Source: Vitis vinifera (Eukaryota; Streptophyta; Magnoliopsida; Vitales; Vitaceae). Taken from it: a stretch of DNA of 64,000 nt. Shown here in pieces: positions 22,678 to 33,516 of the stretch. The stretch is from the NCBI RefSeq assembly GCF_030704535.1, contig NC_081815.1:3730501-3794500 (forward strand), written 5' to 3'. The notes below the pieces were generated by a model. The model did not search any database, was not told where the DNA came from, and was given only the letters and a program-made list of their open reading frames with translations. How positions within the stretch are numbered: the stretch's first letter is position 1; every line of letters begins with the position of its first letter. A program made the position numbers and the translations under genes.

Positions 22678-23916
22678 ATGTCGGCCTCCGCCAGCCTCCA
22701 ACTCCGATTGGGTGCGACCCAGCTCAAGGATTGGGACGTTCACCGAGTATCAGGAGATGGATTTACGGCTCTCATCCGATCAATTTCACAGAAACAAAAG
22801 GATCGTGAGCCATTCTACATATTGGATTTGGGAGCTGTAGTGAGGCTCATGGACATGTGGAAACAAGCTCTTCCCAACGTGGTGCCATACTATGCTGTTA
22901 AATGCAATTGCCAACCTCCATTGATCACTGCGCTTGCCTCACTGGGCGCAAACTTCGACTGCGCAAGTCGTGCTGAGATTGAGACGGTGATGGCACTTGG
23001 AGTTGGTGCCCAACAGATTGTGTACGCCAATCCATGTAAGGGCGAGTCCCATCTAAAGTACGCAGCCAGTGTGGGGGTCAACCTCACCACCTTCGACTCC
23101 ATGCAGGAGATTGATAAGATTATAATGTGGCATAAAAAATGCGACTTGCTGCTTCGAATCAAGGCTCCGAATGATGAGAAAGGTTCATGGCGTTCGCTTG
23201 GATCCAAATTCGGAGCACTGCGGGAGGAGGTGGTGCCACTTCTTCAGCACGCCAATGCAGCGGGGCTGAGGGTAATTGGGGTGTCATTCCACGTGGGGTC
23301 TAAAGTGAATGACCCCCAAGTGTACCGTGGAGCAATAGCTTCTGCTAGGGGTGTGTTCGACGCAGCTGCCCAGCTGAAGCTGCCTCCAATGCATGTTCTC
23401 GACATTGGAGGGGGGTTCCAGGAAAGCCCAACGTTCCACGAAATTGCTGCAGTCATAAAGGAAGCCATCAATGATTATTTCCCAAGTTCTGAAACATCTG
23501 AAGATCTCAAGATAATGGCTGAGCCAGGGAGATTCTTTGCTGAAACTGCATTCACGCTGGTGTCTAATATAATTGGGAAACGGGTGAGAGGCGAGAAGAG
23601 AGAGTATTGGATTGATGATGGGATCTACGGATCCTTTAACCTTCCAGCATATGATAAGTCGTCCATGATGGTGAAACCGCTGCTTGGAGGATCAGAGTGG
23701 ATGAATAAGGCTAAATTCTCTTCGACTGTGTTTGGACCAACGTGTGATTCCATGGACATGGTGGTGGCTGAATCTCAACTGCCGGAGCTGCATATGAATG
23801 ATGTGCTAGTGTTCTATAACATGGGGGCATACACTGCCTCTGCTGGAACCAGATTCAATGGCTTTGACATATCATCAATTTCCACCTTCCTGACGTACGT
23901 TTACAGGCAATATTAA
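22678..23916 (+). CDS. ODC: Ornithine decarboxylase, intact copy
   Basis: A single exon encodes 412 residues, a fold-III PLP enzyme turning ornithine into putrescine, the first step of polyamine synthesis. Visible sites are the PLP lysine K75 in YYAVKCN, FDCASRAE (about 93-100), H205 in SFHVGS, the GGGF phosphate loop at 244-247, E282 in AEPGRFF, substrate Asp326 in YDK, the active-site pair C356-D357 in GPTCDSMD, and Y385 in NMGAYT. Length compares with about 430 for tobacco ODC. I chose the ATG at 22678 because homology to plant ODCs begins soon after it; an in-frame ATG at 22483 would add 65 residues with no family match. Position 327 is Lys, where classical ODCs have His (YDH). This could alter substrate choice, and lysine decarboxylase or another amino-acid decarboxylase activity is possible. 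Absence of introns is usual for plant ODC. Confidence 0.93.
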   Translation: MSASASLQLRLGATQLKDWDVHRVSGDGFTALIRSISQKQKDREPFYILDLGAVVRLMDMWKQALPNVVPYYAVKCNCQPPLITALASLGANFDCASRAEIETVMALGVGAQQIVYANPCKGESHLKYAASVGVNLTTFDSMQEIDKIIMWHKKCDLLLRIKAPNDEKGSWRSLGSKFGALREEVVPLLQHANAAGLRVIGVSFHVGSKVNDPQVYRGAIASARGVFDAAAQLKLPPMHVLDIGGGFQESPTFHEIAAVIKEAINDYFPSSETSEDLKIMAEPGRFFAETAFTLVSNIIGKRVRGEKREYWIDDGIYGSFNLPAYDKSSMMVKPLLGGSEWMNKAKFSSTVFGPTCDSMDMVVAESQLPELHMNDVLVFYNMGAYTASAGTRFNGFDISSISTFLTYVYRQY

Positions 23917-24470
23917 TTAAATAAGGCAAAAACAGTACTCCCTCTGTGTGTCTTCCTCTCTGCCTGCACCTGCATTTAATTATTTTCTTAGTGGAGCCAT
24001 ATCTGGCCTTTTTGCACGTCTTATAAACGAAGAAATCCTCCTTGTTGTCGCATGGGAGATTAGGTCATATCTCTTGTTGAAAGGATTAACAGATCAGTAA
24101 ATAATGGAATCCATGAGTCTCATTATTTTACTAACCTTGGTATTTGTATGGGCTGCATTAATGAAAAGCAAACCAACAAAATCAAGAAGGGTCAGGGGAG
24201 GAGATATGATGTTCTAGAAATTGCATATACCAACATTATTTGTGACCCTTTAAAATATGTTTAAATGGTTAGATAGTTCATCAACTTTATTTATTTATAT
24301 ATATTTATTTTATGATAAGACTGAAGCACGAAATTCTTTCAAAATCTATAAAATAGAGGTAGAAAAACAATTGAGCAAACAAATTAAGATAATACAATAT
24401 GATAAAGGTTGAGAATATTACGGTAAGTATACTAAATGGAAACAATTACTTAGTCCATTTGTAAGGTTTC
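23917..24470 (+). other. 3' UTR and flank of the intact ODC gene
   Basis: The sequence is collinear with the 3' flank of copy 1, from AATAAGGCAAAAACAGTACT past GGGCTGCATTAATGAAAAGC. It then continues to the ATTCTTTCAAAATC block, ending near AGTCCATTTGTAAGG at about 24465. This marks the right border of the duplicated unit. Confidence 0.65.
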
Positions 24471-26870
24471 TATAAGAAAAAAACATTGTTGCTCAATACA
24501 CAATGTTGGGCTCACCGTTGCAAAATAAAGTGGCTCAAAGGCGAAATCGAATCTTAAAAGACATAATGAGGAATATCATTAGTAAGTATATGTCGAAATA
24601 AAGCTCTTAAAAGAAAATATGATGTAGCAAATAAGATTTTAGTTTCCACTGTACTATTTATGTTTGCATTTATCTTAACATTCAGACATATATTACTTAT
24701 ATTATACATAACTTTTAGTATGTTATTAGTAGTACAAAACATCGAAGTTATGAGTTTCTTACGAATTGATTAGTTATTCACAACTAATTCTTGATTAGTA
24801 AGCTGAGGAGTATCATCGGTCATTTTCCTATTAAAAAAACTAGTTGTTAATAGGATATTTTTTACTTCTATATAGGTAAGTATTGTTGTTTAAAGAAGCA
24901 CAACACGAGGTTTCAAGTTATGTCTTTCAAAGTAAGATTTTAATTCTTTTATTGGTATTTTAAATTCATTAAATATTTTTAAACAAATTCAACATTCTTT
25001 TAATCATTGTCACTTTTTAATCATCTTTGAAAATAATGATCAGAAATAACAAAAATTAAATGAAATTTTTGTTAAACAACTCGATCTTATTGATTAAAGT
25101 TAATCTTTAACTTTAATAAATTATTTTAAATAAAGAAATAAAGAATTCAAACAATAAAAATAAATAAAGGAATAAATTCTCTTTTACACAACGAAAGAAG
25201 TGATGGAAGCAAAATAATTGAAAAACCAGCATCAATGAAGGAGCAAGTCAAGCACCAACTCCTGTAAGTCTCTCCTTCAATCTTCAAACTTTGCAAATTC
25301 AATAATAATTAATTTTGATCAGGGGCATTTAAAGAAATGAAAAAGTTTAGAGCAACCTCAAATTCTTGGGTAGATAATGTGATTCATACTTGACCCAAGT
25401 GCCTTTGAGTCATTATGACCGTAAAAATAATAAATAAATTAATTATTTTTATTTATTACTTAAATTTGTTTTTTACTTTAAATCATATTATAAAATTATT
25501 TTATCAAAAATACTTAATTTATTTTAATGACTTAAATTAAATTATTAAGTTACTTTAACTTATTAAGTTGGTTTATCAAACACTCACTAAATTTTAAACT
25601 TAGGAATGTTTTTATTCAAAGTATATATTTTTAAAAGAATCACATATCATATATTTTTTTCAGAAAACACTATAATTAATTTTCTAATACAATAAGTGAT
25701 TTTTCAAATTTTTAAAATTATTTTCAAAATTTTATCAAACATCTAATATTTTTTGAATTAAAAGTGTTTCTTAAAATAACATCAAACGAAATCTTATCTT
25801 TTATGAAAAAGAACAACTTTAATACTTGAAATGAGATTGTCAAAATAATTTTAAACTATCATATTTTAAAAAATGGCTGTAATTTTTTCAAAATCCCCAC
25901 AACATTCTATCAATGTATTCTAAAGATTCAGGCTTTAGCCCAGCCTAGGAATCATGAGGAGCCACGATTTAACTCCATTCTCAGCGGTACGGCGAGCTTA
26001 ATGGGCTAGGTCCAGGACCGTCAACCTAAGCCCACAAAACCAGAATACCGGCCCAAAAAGCCTTGACTGTTTGGGCCAAGAAATTCTCAGTCCATTTCCA
26101 ATTGAAGGCCCTTCTATCCGTGTCCACGGGGATCAGTCTCCAAAGGAACCTCCCTTGTGTCTGACTTTCTGCATGATTCATAAATGAGATTGAAAAAGAG
26201 AGAGAAACCGAATGGGGAAGCAATTAAGCCACATTTTAGGGAGGGTCCACTGGTGCAGCACTAGACCATGAAAGTGTACCATTAATGAGTGTATAAATAC
26301 ATCCATACCACCGAATATCCAGATTATGTGTACAAATTTTACTTTATGATGTGCACATGAATTATGCTCTTTTTCTAATATTTACAAAAAAAAAAAAAAA
26401 AAAAAAGTGGGGGGAAGAAGAAGAAGAAGAAGAAGTGGGTGTGGGGGTGGGGGTGGGAGGATGTGGTCCTGGTGCAACCCCCCATATACGCCTTTTTCAT
26501 GATACAGCTAGCATTTGCCAATGGCCATGCAGTTTTGTTAGTATATCTTCAAATCATCCAAACTTGACCACCCATCTATGGAGTTCGTTAGGGTTTGGTT
26601 TCATCAAATTTAATTCTCATCATGAATCAACCAATCCTGTGACTTCTCCCATCAATGACTTTTCTTTTCCTACCCTTTATTACCTTTCATTTTTGTTGCC
26701 CAAACCCAAATAATGGAGTCAAAGTAGACTCATAGCAAATCAGTTTCATGTGAAGCTGAGAGAAGCTGGTGCATGTCCATTTCTATGGAGAGTTTTAGGG
26801 TCCTTTTCTTGAGTCTTCTTCAAAATAGTTTTCTATCGTTGACAACATAAATTAGTTTTCTAACTTAAAA
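24471..26870. other. AT-rich spacer with simple repeats
   Basis: I see no convincing gene. At about 25415-25600 there is a partial copy of the MITE-like family described at 26885-27305, sharing CTTAAATTAAATTATTAAGT and GGTTTATCAAACACTCAC. At 25920-26230 there is a short GC-richer stretch without protein similarity that I can recognise. Poly-A at about 26388-26406, (GAA)n at about 26414-26434 and (GTGGGG)n at about 26435-26458 follow each other. The 120-codon frame across them (26351-26713) is low-complexity. Confidence 0.5.
25415..25600 (+). repeat. MITE-like family, partial copy 1
   Basis: It matches the right half of the element at 26885-27305: TTATTTATTACTT near the left, then TTAATGACTTAAATTAAATT and the end word GGTTTATCAAACACTCACTA. 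The left half is not recognisable. Confidence 0.55.
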
Positions 26871-26884
26871 AAATATATATCCTT

Positions 26885-27305
26885 AATACTTATTATATAA
26901 TAATTTAAGTTAATTTTAAATTAAATCATATTCAAGATATTGAATTAAAACTTATTACTTAATTCTTATTATAAGTATTAATATTAAGATTATTTGATAA
27001 AATTTATTTTAAATCATCTAATTAACATATTTATTTTTATAAATTATAATTAAGGTAAAAAAAAAGTAAAGTAATAATAGAAGTCATGAAGTAACAAAAG
27101 AGATCGTGAAAGCAATTAAGGCAAATGAGAGTAAAAGGTAAAATAAAAATGTAAACTTAAGAATAAATAATTGTTTTAATTATTATTTATAATTATTTTT
27201 TACTTTTAAGTCACACTCTTAAATTATTTTATTTTATTTAATGGCTTAATTTAAGTTATTTGATCACTTTAAGTTATTACTTTGGTTTATCAAACACTCA
27301 CTAAG
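26885..27305 (+). mobile_element. MITE-like element, full copy 2
   Basis: The left part reads TTAATACTTATTATATAATA and the right end GGTTTATCAAACACTCACTA. The middle has a less AT-rich core (AGTAACAAAAGAGATCGTGA, then GCAATTAAGGCAAATGAG). The same order is found inverted at 28268-28648. The inverted copy has GTTTGGTAAAACTTAATACT as its left end, so the ends (GTTTGGTAAA and GTTTGATAAA) form a short inverted repeat. There is no coding capacity. Size and ends suggest a MITE, possibly hAT-related, but I could not fix a target duplication. Confidence 0.55.
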
Positions 27306-28267
27306 TAAAAAATATAAAGTGTATATTGTTTTACTTAATTCTAAATATAACTTAAACTTAAATAGTATTAATAATATTAAATATGAGGTTGTTTATTTTT
27401 ATAATATTGTATTTCTATTAAGCATTATAAAGTAAATAAAAACTAACATATTACTTTTTTTCATTTTAAAAAGAATCAAATATTTTGGTTTTTTCCATTC
27501 AGTCAACAGTTTATAATAAATTATGAAAAAGTAGAAAAACAAATAATATATAGTCTGAAATCAAATTACTTTCAACAAAAAAAATTAAAAAAAAAACGTC
27601 CTTTCTCAAAAAGAATTTTGTTGTTACAAATATTTAAAAATTATTTTTAGATATATTTTTAAAAATTATCTCAAACAGATATTTTTTTATGTTTGTTTTT
27701 TTTATTATGTCTTATATTTGGATATTTGGTGAAAGTTGCATTTGGTTTAGAAAATATTTTATTTTATTATTTTTATTTTTTTGAATTTTTTTTTTTTAAT
27801 TCCTTTAGTTGAGAAAAATTAAAAATGGTTTCACAAATATGAAAATTGTGAAATCTTATTTATTGTTGAATTTTTGCTTAGATAAAAATGGGTGAAAATA
27901 AAGTAATTTATTGAAAAACCAAATGAGAACAAGATTATGAAGATTGGAAAATTGAATAGGAGAAAAGAACTAGAAGAGTCATAATATAGGAAGCCAATAT
28001 AAATCTAGACTTGTATTTGAAGATAAATTTTATTTCAAAATTAGTTTGCAAATAGAAACAAAGAGAATAAGAGTATAATATTATTAATAATATTCATGTT
28101 TTTTTTATATGCTTTAGATTATTTTATTCACTTTTTGTTTTAGTTTTTTAGAAAATTATTGTTAAATTTTCTTTTAAAAAAAATTTGGATGTGTTTTAAA
28201 TTTTTCCTTTTTTTAACTCAATTATTCATAATACGCAAATAAAAAATTTAATCCAAATATCTAGTGG

Positions 28268-28648
28268 GGGACTTAATAATTTAATTTAATTCATTAAGTA
28301 AATTAAGTATGATTGGTAAAGTAAAGTAATAAATAAAAATAATTTATTTATTTTTAAATTCATATTTTTATTTTATCTTTTTGCTCTTATTTATCCTAAT
28401 TACCTTTACAATCTTTTTTGCTACTCCACGACCTCCATTGTTACTTAACCCCTTTGCCCTAACTATAATTTATAATGATAAGTGTATCACTTTAATGGTT
28501 TAAAATTAATTTTAAATTAATTTTATCAAACAACATTAACACTTAAAGTAAAAATTAAATAATAAATTTGAAATCAATAAATTAAATATAAGTTAACTTA
28601 AGTTATTAAATAATAAGTATTAAGTTTTACCAAACATCCTTTTAATTA
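28268..28648 (-). mobile_element. MITE-like element, inverted copy 3
   Basis: Read on the minus strand it runs collinear with 26885-27305: TTAATACTTATTATTTAATA, then TATAGTTAGGGCAAAGG, then AACAATGGAGGTCGTGGAGT, then GCAAAAAGATAAAATAAAAA, ending in ACTTAATTTACTTAATGAAT. It lies about 1 kb from copy 2 in opposite orientation. Confidence 0.55.
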
Positions 28649-29311
28649 AACTTATTTTATGTTTTTTAAAAAATATAAACAAAAGGTAATATAAACAAAA
28701 TGCTCTTAATTTTTATTTGAAATATAAAGCGTGAATTACACTTTTATACATATATTCAAATTATAGATTAATTCAAACATATTTGGACTTGAAAATGGAA
28801 AAACATTTATCACAAAGGATGTTAGAAAGTTAAAACCCATAATAACAAGAGGTAGAACTTCTAAATCTTAATGAATTAATTTTTTAAGGAGAAATTTTAG
28901 TAAGAGTTGATATATATGGGAGATGATTGAGTGTTAGAAATTTTGAAAGTATAAATAGGGTAATTCGTCAAATTAAAGTCTTCAAAATATTCAAAATTTC
29001 TCTATTCCAATATTTTTAATACTAATTTACCAATCTTCCAATATTTTTAATTCCATTTAAATATGATTTTTTTAATCTCTATTGATAACAGTGAAATTAT
29101 GTTTATAAAGATAAAATAGTAAAAATATATATTTCATTTAGTTTACTTGTAATGAACAATTCAAACATGATTGATTTTAATTTTATTTTCTATGTATTAA
29201 TTTTTCTAGGGAATGTCTTATTGACATAGTTTGGTAAAAAAAAAAAAAAAACTATCAATAATCGTCTTAATGTCAAATTCAAGTTGTTTGAAAATTGTAC
29301 AAAACTTATTA
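28649..29311. other. AT-rich spacer
   Basis: Low-complexity AT-rich DNA with a poly-A run at about 29236-29251. No gene seen. Confidence 0.5.
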
Positions 29312-30015
29312 GGAACCTTGTATACCCTTGTACACTTAGCACATTTTCTTTGTACAGTAAATGTAATACCCTTGTACAATAACATAAATTTTATATTTCT
29401 CATAAGTTATATGTTCATGTAAGTGTATTAATCATATTTTCAATAGTTTGGTTAAGAAAATGGTGGATGACTTATGATTAATTTTTTTTCCCTAAATGTC
29501 ATTATTGGGGAAAATATTAGAATTTCCATGTGATAGTTAAATAAAATGCATGACATAGGCGTACAATCCTTGAGTGACAAGGAAAATAAAAAAGTGGTTT
29601 AGAATTGATTAAAATAATTTACAAAGGGTAATCTTGTATACTTTTGTACAATTAGTATATTTCCCTTGTACAGTTGGTGTAATACTGTTGTACAATGATA
29701 CAAATTTTATATCCCTCCTAAGTTATGTGTCCATGTCCACGTAGGAGTGTTTAACCATATTTCCAATGATTTAGTTAAGAAGATAGTGGATGACTTAATG
29801 TCAAAAAAAAATTCCCCAAATATAATTATTGGAGAAAGTATTGGAATTTCCATGTGGGAGATAGTGGATGACATATATGCACAATTCACGAGTGATAAGA
29901 AAAATAAAGGAATGACTCTTAATCTATTATAATCTTTCACAAATGGTAGTCTTGTACGCCTTTGTACATTTAGTACATTTTCCTTTTACAGTTAGTATAA
30001 TACAATTGTACAATG
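29312..30015. repeat. Tandem repeat, about 317-bp unit, 2.2 copies, rich in TTGTAC
   Basis: The unit begins CTTGTATACCCTTGTACACT at about 29316. It recurs as CTTGTATACTTTTGTACAAT at about 29633 and CTTGTACGCCTTTGTACATT at about 29951, which ends within 60 bp. Each start has a cluster of GTAC palindromes (four or five in 60 bp). It is followed by AAGTTAT(A/G)TGT(T/C)CATGT, a TTTAGTTAAGAA-like stretch, GTGGATGACTTA and GAATTTCCATGTG. A frame in the second unit (29747-29932) is open, but I recognise no family. Confidence 0.7.
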
Positions 30016-32510
30016 GTGCAATAAATGTAAAAAAAAATAGTACTAAATAAGGTTTTCAATTTTCATTTTTAAAAATAGATTTCATTTTTTAATTAAACGT
30101 ATTTTCAAAAAGAGACAATATAGAAAATAAAAATTATTTTTAAAAATAAATAATAAATAAATAATAAAAACTATAAAAATATTTTAAAACCAAACTCAAA
30201 TATAATCTATATAATTTTTAGTTACTTGTTTTCATTTAAAATAAGTAAATATACATTTCAACCCTTTTATATAAGACAAATTCAATTTCTACTATGTATT
30301 GAAATAATTCACTTCTAAAATTAGGTCATATGAAAATATATTAATTGAGTACTTAAAATAAAAACTCTTCATTCATCCTCTTTATTTCTTTTTCTTTTTC
30401 CTATTTTAATAAATTTTTAATTAATTAAAATCATTAAAAAAAATTAATAAACAAATTTGTAACATTTCACATAACTTATTACTAAAAGTCATATTCAAAA
30501 AGTTATTAAAATAAGGAAGAAAGAATATTAAAAAAAAAATAAACTTTTTATTTTATGATAGTAAAAAAAAACTTTAAAATACTTTTTAGTGTATAAAAAA
30601 ATTAAAATAGTAAATATATTTATTTCAAATGGTATTTTAATCATTAAATTATTTACTTCTAAAATGTAAAAGATAAAAATAAATGTAAAATATAATTTTT
30701 ATTTATTTAAATTAATATTTTTTTAGAAAGTATTTTCCAAAATAGTATTTGAATTATTAATATAATTTTTGTTTATTTATAATTTAAAAATAAAAAATAA
30801 TGTTAATTTTTCAATTATTTATAAAAGAGTTTTTAAAAAAAAAAATCCAAAAATGGTTAAATAAGAAATAATAGTGGCAAATAGTAGAATAAAGACAAAA
30901 ACGAGTTAAATAGGTATTTTTGTTAATTACTATCTCATATTCTTATCATCAATTATAGGTAGTTGGAACACCTTATCTTAATTATTAACCCTATATGGGT
31001 TGAAAACACAATTGTCCATTTTTTAAATTCTATTTGACTTTTAAACGTTGTGTTTAAAAACTCTTAAATGTGCGAAATTTCACCGTCTACTTCAAGTGAT
31101 TGTGATTAAGATTATCTTATATGTCATATCATTACAATTATACGTCATTTTCTTATTAATTATTTTTATGGAATATAGAATCTATAGTCAAGGTTCACAT
31201 AATTGTTTTATAATTTATCGTCACAAATTCGTATGTTGTTCACTATACGCAAGAAATTAAGAAATACTTTTACAACTAACAAAATTAAATGTAATCTAGT
31301 TGAATTTATTGATAGAAAGGGATTCAAATCCAACTTAATCCAATATATCATATCAACTCAAGAAGATATATGTAATTTTTTTTTATGAAATTAAAATAAA
31401 GATGGTAAATTATCATTTTTTTTTAGTTCGAGTTGATTTCTCCTATATTTGGTTCTAAGAAAATCTGAGTGAAGGTGTCAAGGAAGAAAAATAATAAAAA
31501 AGAGAAAATGGATAAAAAAAAAAAAAAAAAAAAACTTAGATTAATGTTATAGTTGGTTGTGAAATGAAAAAGAAATTATTAAAAAAAAAAAAATTCTTTC
31601 ATGTTTGGTTCAACACAAACTCTAAAATATGAAAAATGAAATAAAAGTCTATATATTTTCAAATTAATTAGGAAAAAAAAAGGTTAAATCGGTTAACAAA
31701 GTATATAAAAATAATTTATTAATTTAAATTTAAATTTTATTTTTCTCTTATTATTTTCATTTTTTTCCTCAAATATTTATGAGAGCTTAAAATGGTATGA
31801 CAATCAAAGATTCAAACATAACTATAATCACTTTTAATATTTCTTATTAAATCAAATATGAAAAAATATAAATATTTTTTCTTAATATTTATTATCCTCC
31901 GACCTCTGCGGAACCAAATACAGCCATAACCAATTAAAACCTGCCCATGCCATCGTCCACCAGGCCGGTACACCACCGCCACCACCGACCGCCAATCAGA
32001 AAATACAAAAAGAAAATAAATGGACCAACAAGGTGGGCAGTAACGAGGCCTTAAGTTGTAGCTCAACAAACCCTAGCTACCTTTGGCTGCTCTAAACATG
32101 AGACCAAAATTCAATTTTTGTATGAAAGAGGGAATGCTAGTCTTCCTTTTTTCACACTGCATGGAAGCGTCATATGATGTGATAGCCCAACTGTGAGAGT
32201 TAATGCAACCATATTTTCAATTATTAGAAAATGGGAGTCCATATCCCACTTCTCCCAAATCCAAATATTTTTATTTTTTTACGGAACGCCAATTAAAGTT
32301 TGAACTTTCAAGTAGTGGGAAGTTGGCAAGTAGTTTTCTTATCTTGAATCTTGAATCTTGAATCTCGATTGCAACAGCGGTCAGTCTCATGGATTGATTT
32401 TGATGGCTAGTTTGTCTTTTTTTTATCATCTTTGCTCAATACCTTGAACCAAGGTGTTGTGTACGAAATCAAATTTTCATTTGAATATATTTTTTTTTGG
32501 GCGAGTATTG
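30016..32510. other. AT-rich gene-free spacer
   Basis: No gene is recognised. Poly-A runs lie at about 31509-31533 and 31579-31591. A GC-richer stretch at about 31900-32100 includes CCCATGCCATCGTCCA, which also occurs 5' of ODC copy 1 (about 18762). Three TCTTGAATC units sit at about 32342-32364. Confidence 0.5.
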
Positions 32511-33138
32511 GGGTATGTTTGATCGCTGTTTTAAGAAATTGTTCTGAAAAATGGGTTTTGAGAACGATTTTTTGTATTTTCAAAAAAAAAAAATGTTTGG
32601 TTGAGTTAATAAAAAAATATTTAGAATAAATAAAACAAAACATGTTTAAAAGTTTTTTTTTAATTAATAAAATGTTTTCTTCCATTAATTTGATATTATC
32701 AATATATAAATAATTTTCATATGTATAATTCATTTAAATTTAAATAAATTATTTTATTTTAAAATTTTTACATCAGTTATAATTTTCTTAAACAAATGAT
32801 GACTTTATAACTATGTATAAGTATATTAATTTCAATAATTTAAAGACGAAGAAAGGGTTTACGGGTGGAGGTGTGGTGGTTGGGTGGAGCTCACTTTTAT
32901 GGAAACACAAAAAGCAGCTAAGAAAACACAAAAAGGAAGAAAAAACACAAAAAATAATTTATTATTTAAATAGTGAAAAAACAATGAAAACGTCTTTTTA
33001 TTATTATAAAAAAAAATAGTTTTCGAAAACACAAAAACACAAAAAACAAAAACACACCCCCTTCCCCAAACAAGTTTTTTGTATTTTTTGTTTTCAAGAA
33101 TAGAAAACAGTTATTAAAAACATAAACCAAACATGCCC
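32511..33138. mobile_element. MITE-like element with inverted ends, about 630 bp
   Basis: The left end is GGGTATGTTTGATCGCTGTT. The right end on the opposite strand is GGGCATGTTTGGTTTATGTT, followed by AATAACTGTTTTCTATT. The inner left arm has AAACATGTTT and many A/T runs. The right arm has repeated AAAACACAAAAA words. No transposase is seen. GGGCATGTTTGG-type ends are common in plant non-autonomous elements. No clear target duplication was found. Confidence 0.5.
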
Positions 33139-33199
33139 TTATATTTTTTTTGCGACATTATTATTTATTTATTTATTATTGATTATATCACATTGTTTT

Positions 33200-33516
33200 A
33201 TTCAAATGTAAAAGAAGATAAAAATTATAAGAAAAAATAATGATATTTGCTACATTTTAATTATATTAGAGTAATGAGTTTATCATATTTTTATTTAATT
33301 TTTAAAATGTATTTAGTAGTTGAGATTTGAATTTATGAGTATTTTTTATTTTAATTATTTTACAAACTAAAAGTTTTTAATTAAAAATTAAACTTATAGT
33401 TAAAAAATAAAAACTAAAAAAATATCTGTAAAAGAAACTGAAAATTAATACTAATATATGTATTATTTATTTTGAATATAATATAATTTTTATTTTATAC
33501 AAATATCCAACATTGA
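33200..33516 (+). repeat. Dispersed repeat, copy B (about 310 bp)
   Basis: Same orientation and order as 21345-21660: AATTATAAGAAAAAA, TACATTTTAATTATATTAGA, GTAATGAGTTTATC, GAGATTTGAATTTATGAGTA, TATTTTATACAAATATCC, and the break after CAACATTGAA. Confidence 0.65.

Noticed and set aside
22890-23207. Minus-strand frame of 105 codons inside ODC
   Set aside because: Shadow of the real ODC frame on the other strand.
26351-26713. 120-codon frame with poly-Lys, poly-Glu and GV repeats
   Set aside because: It is translated microsatellite (poly-A, GAA, GTGGGG) followed by unrelated sequence.
29218-29403. Overlapping short frames on both strands around a poly-A tract
   Set aside because: Poly-Lys/Phe from the homopolymer and no family.
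29747-29932. 61-codon frame in the 317-bp tandem repeat
   Set aside because: The neighbouring unit does not preserve the frame and no family is recognised.
31812-32069. Minus-strand frame of 85 codons
   Set aside because: A short GC-richer patch with no recognisable protein, then AT-rich low complexity.
32407-32733. 108-codon Lys/Asn/Ile-rich frame on the minus strand
   Set aside because: It lies across the left arm of a MITE-like element and is composition-driven.
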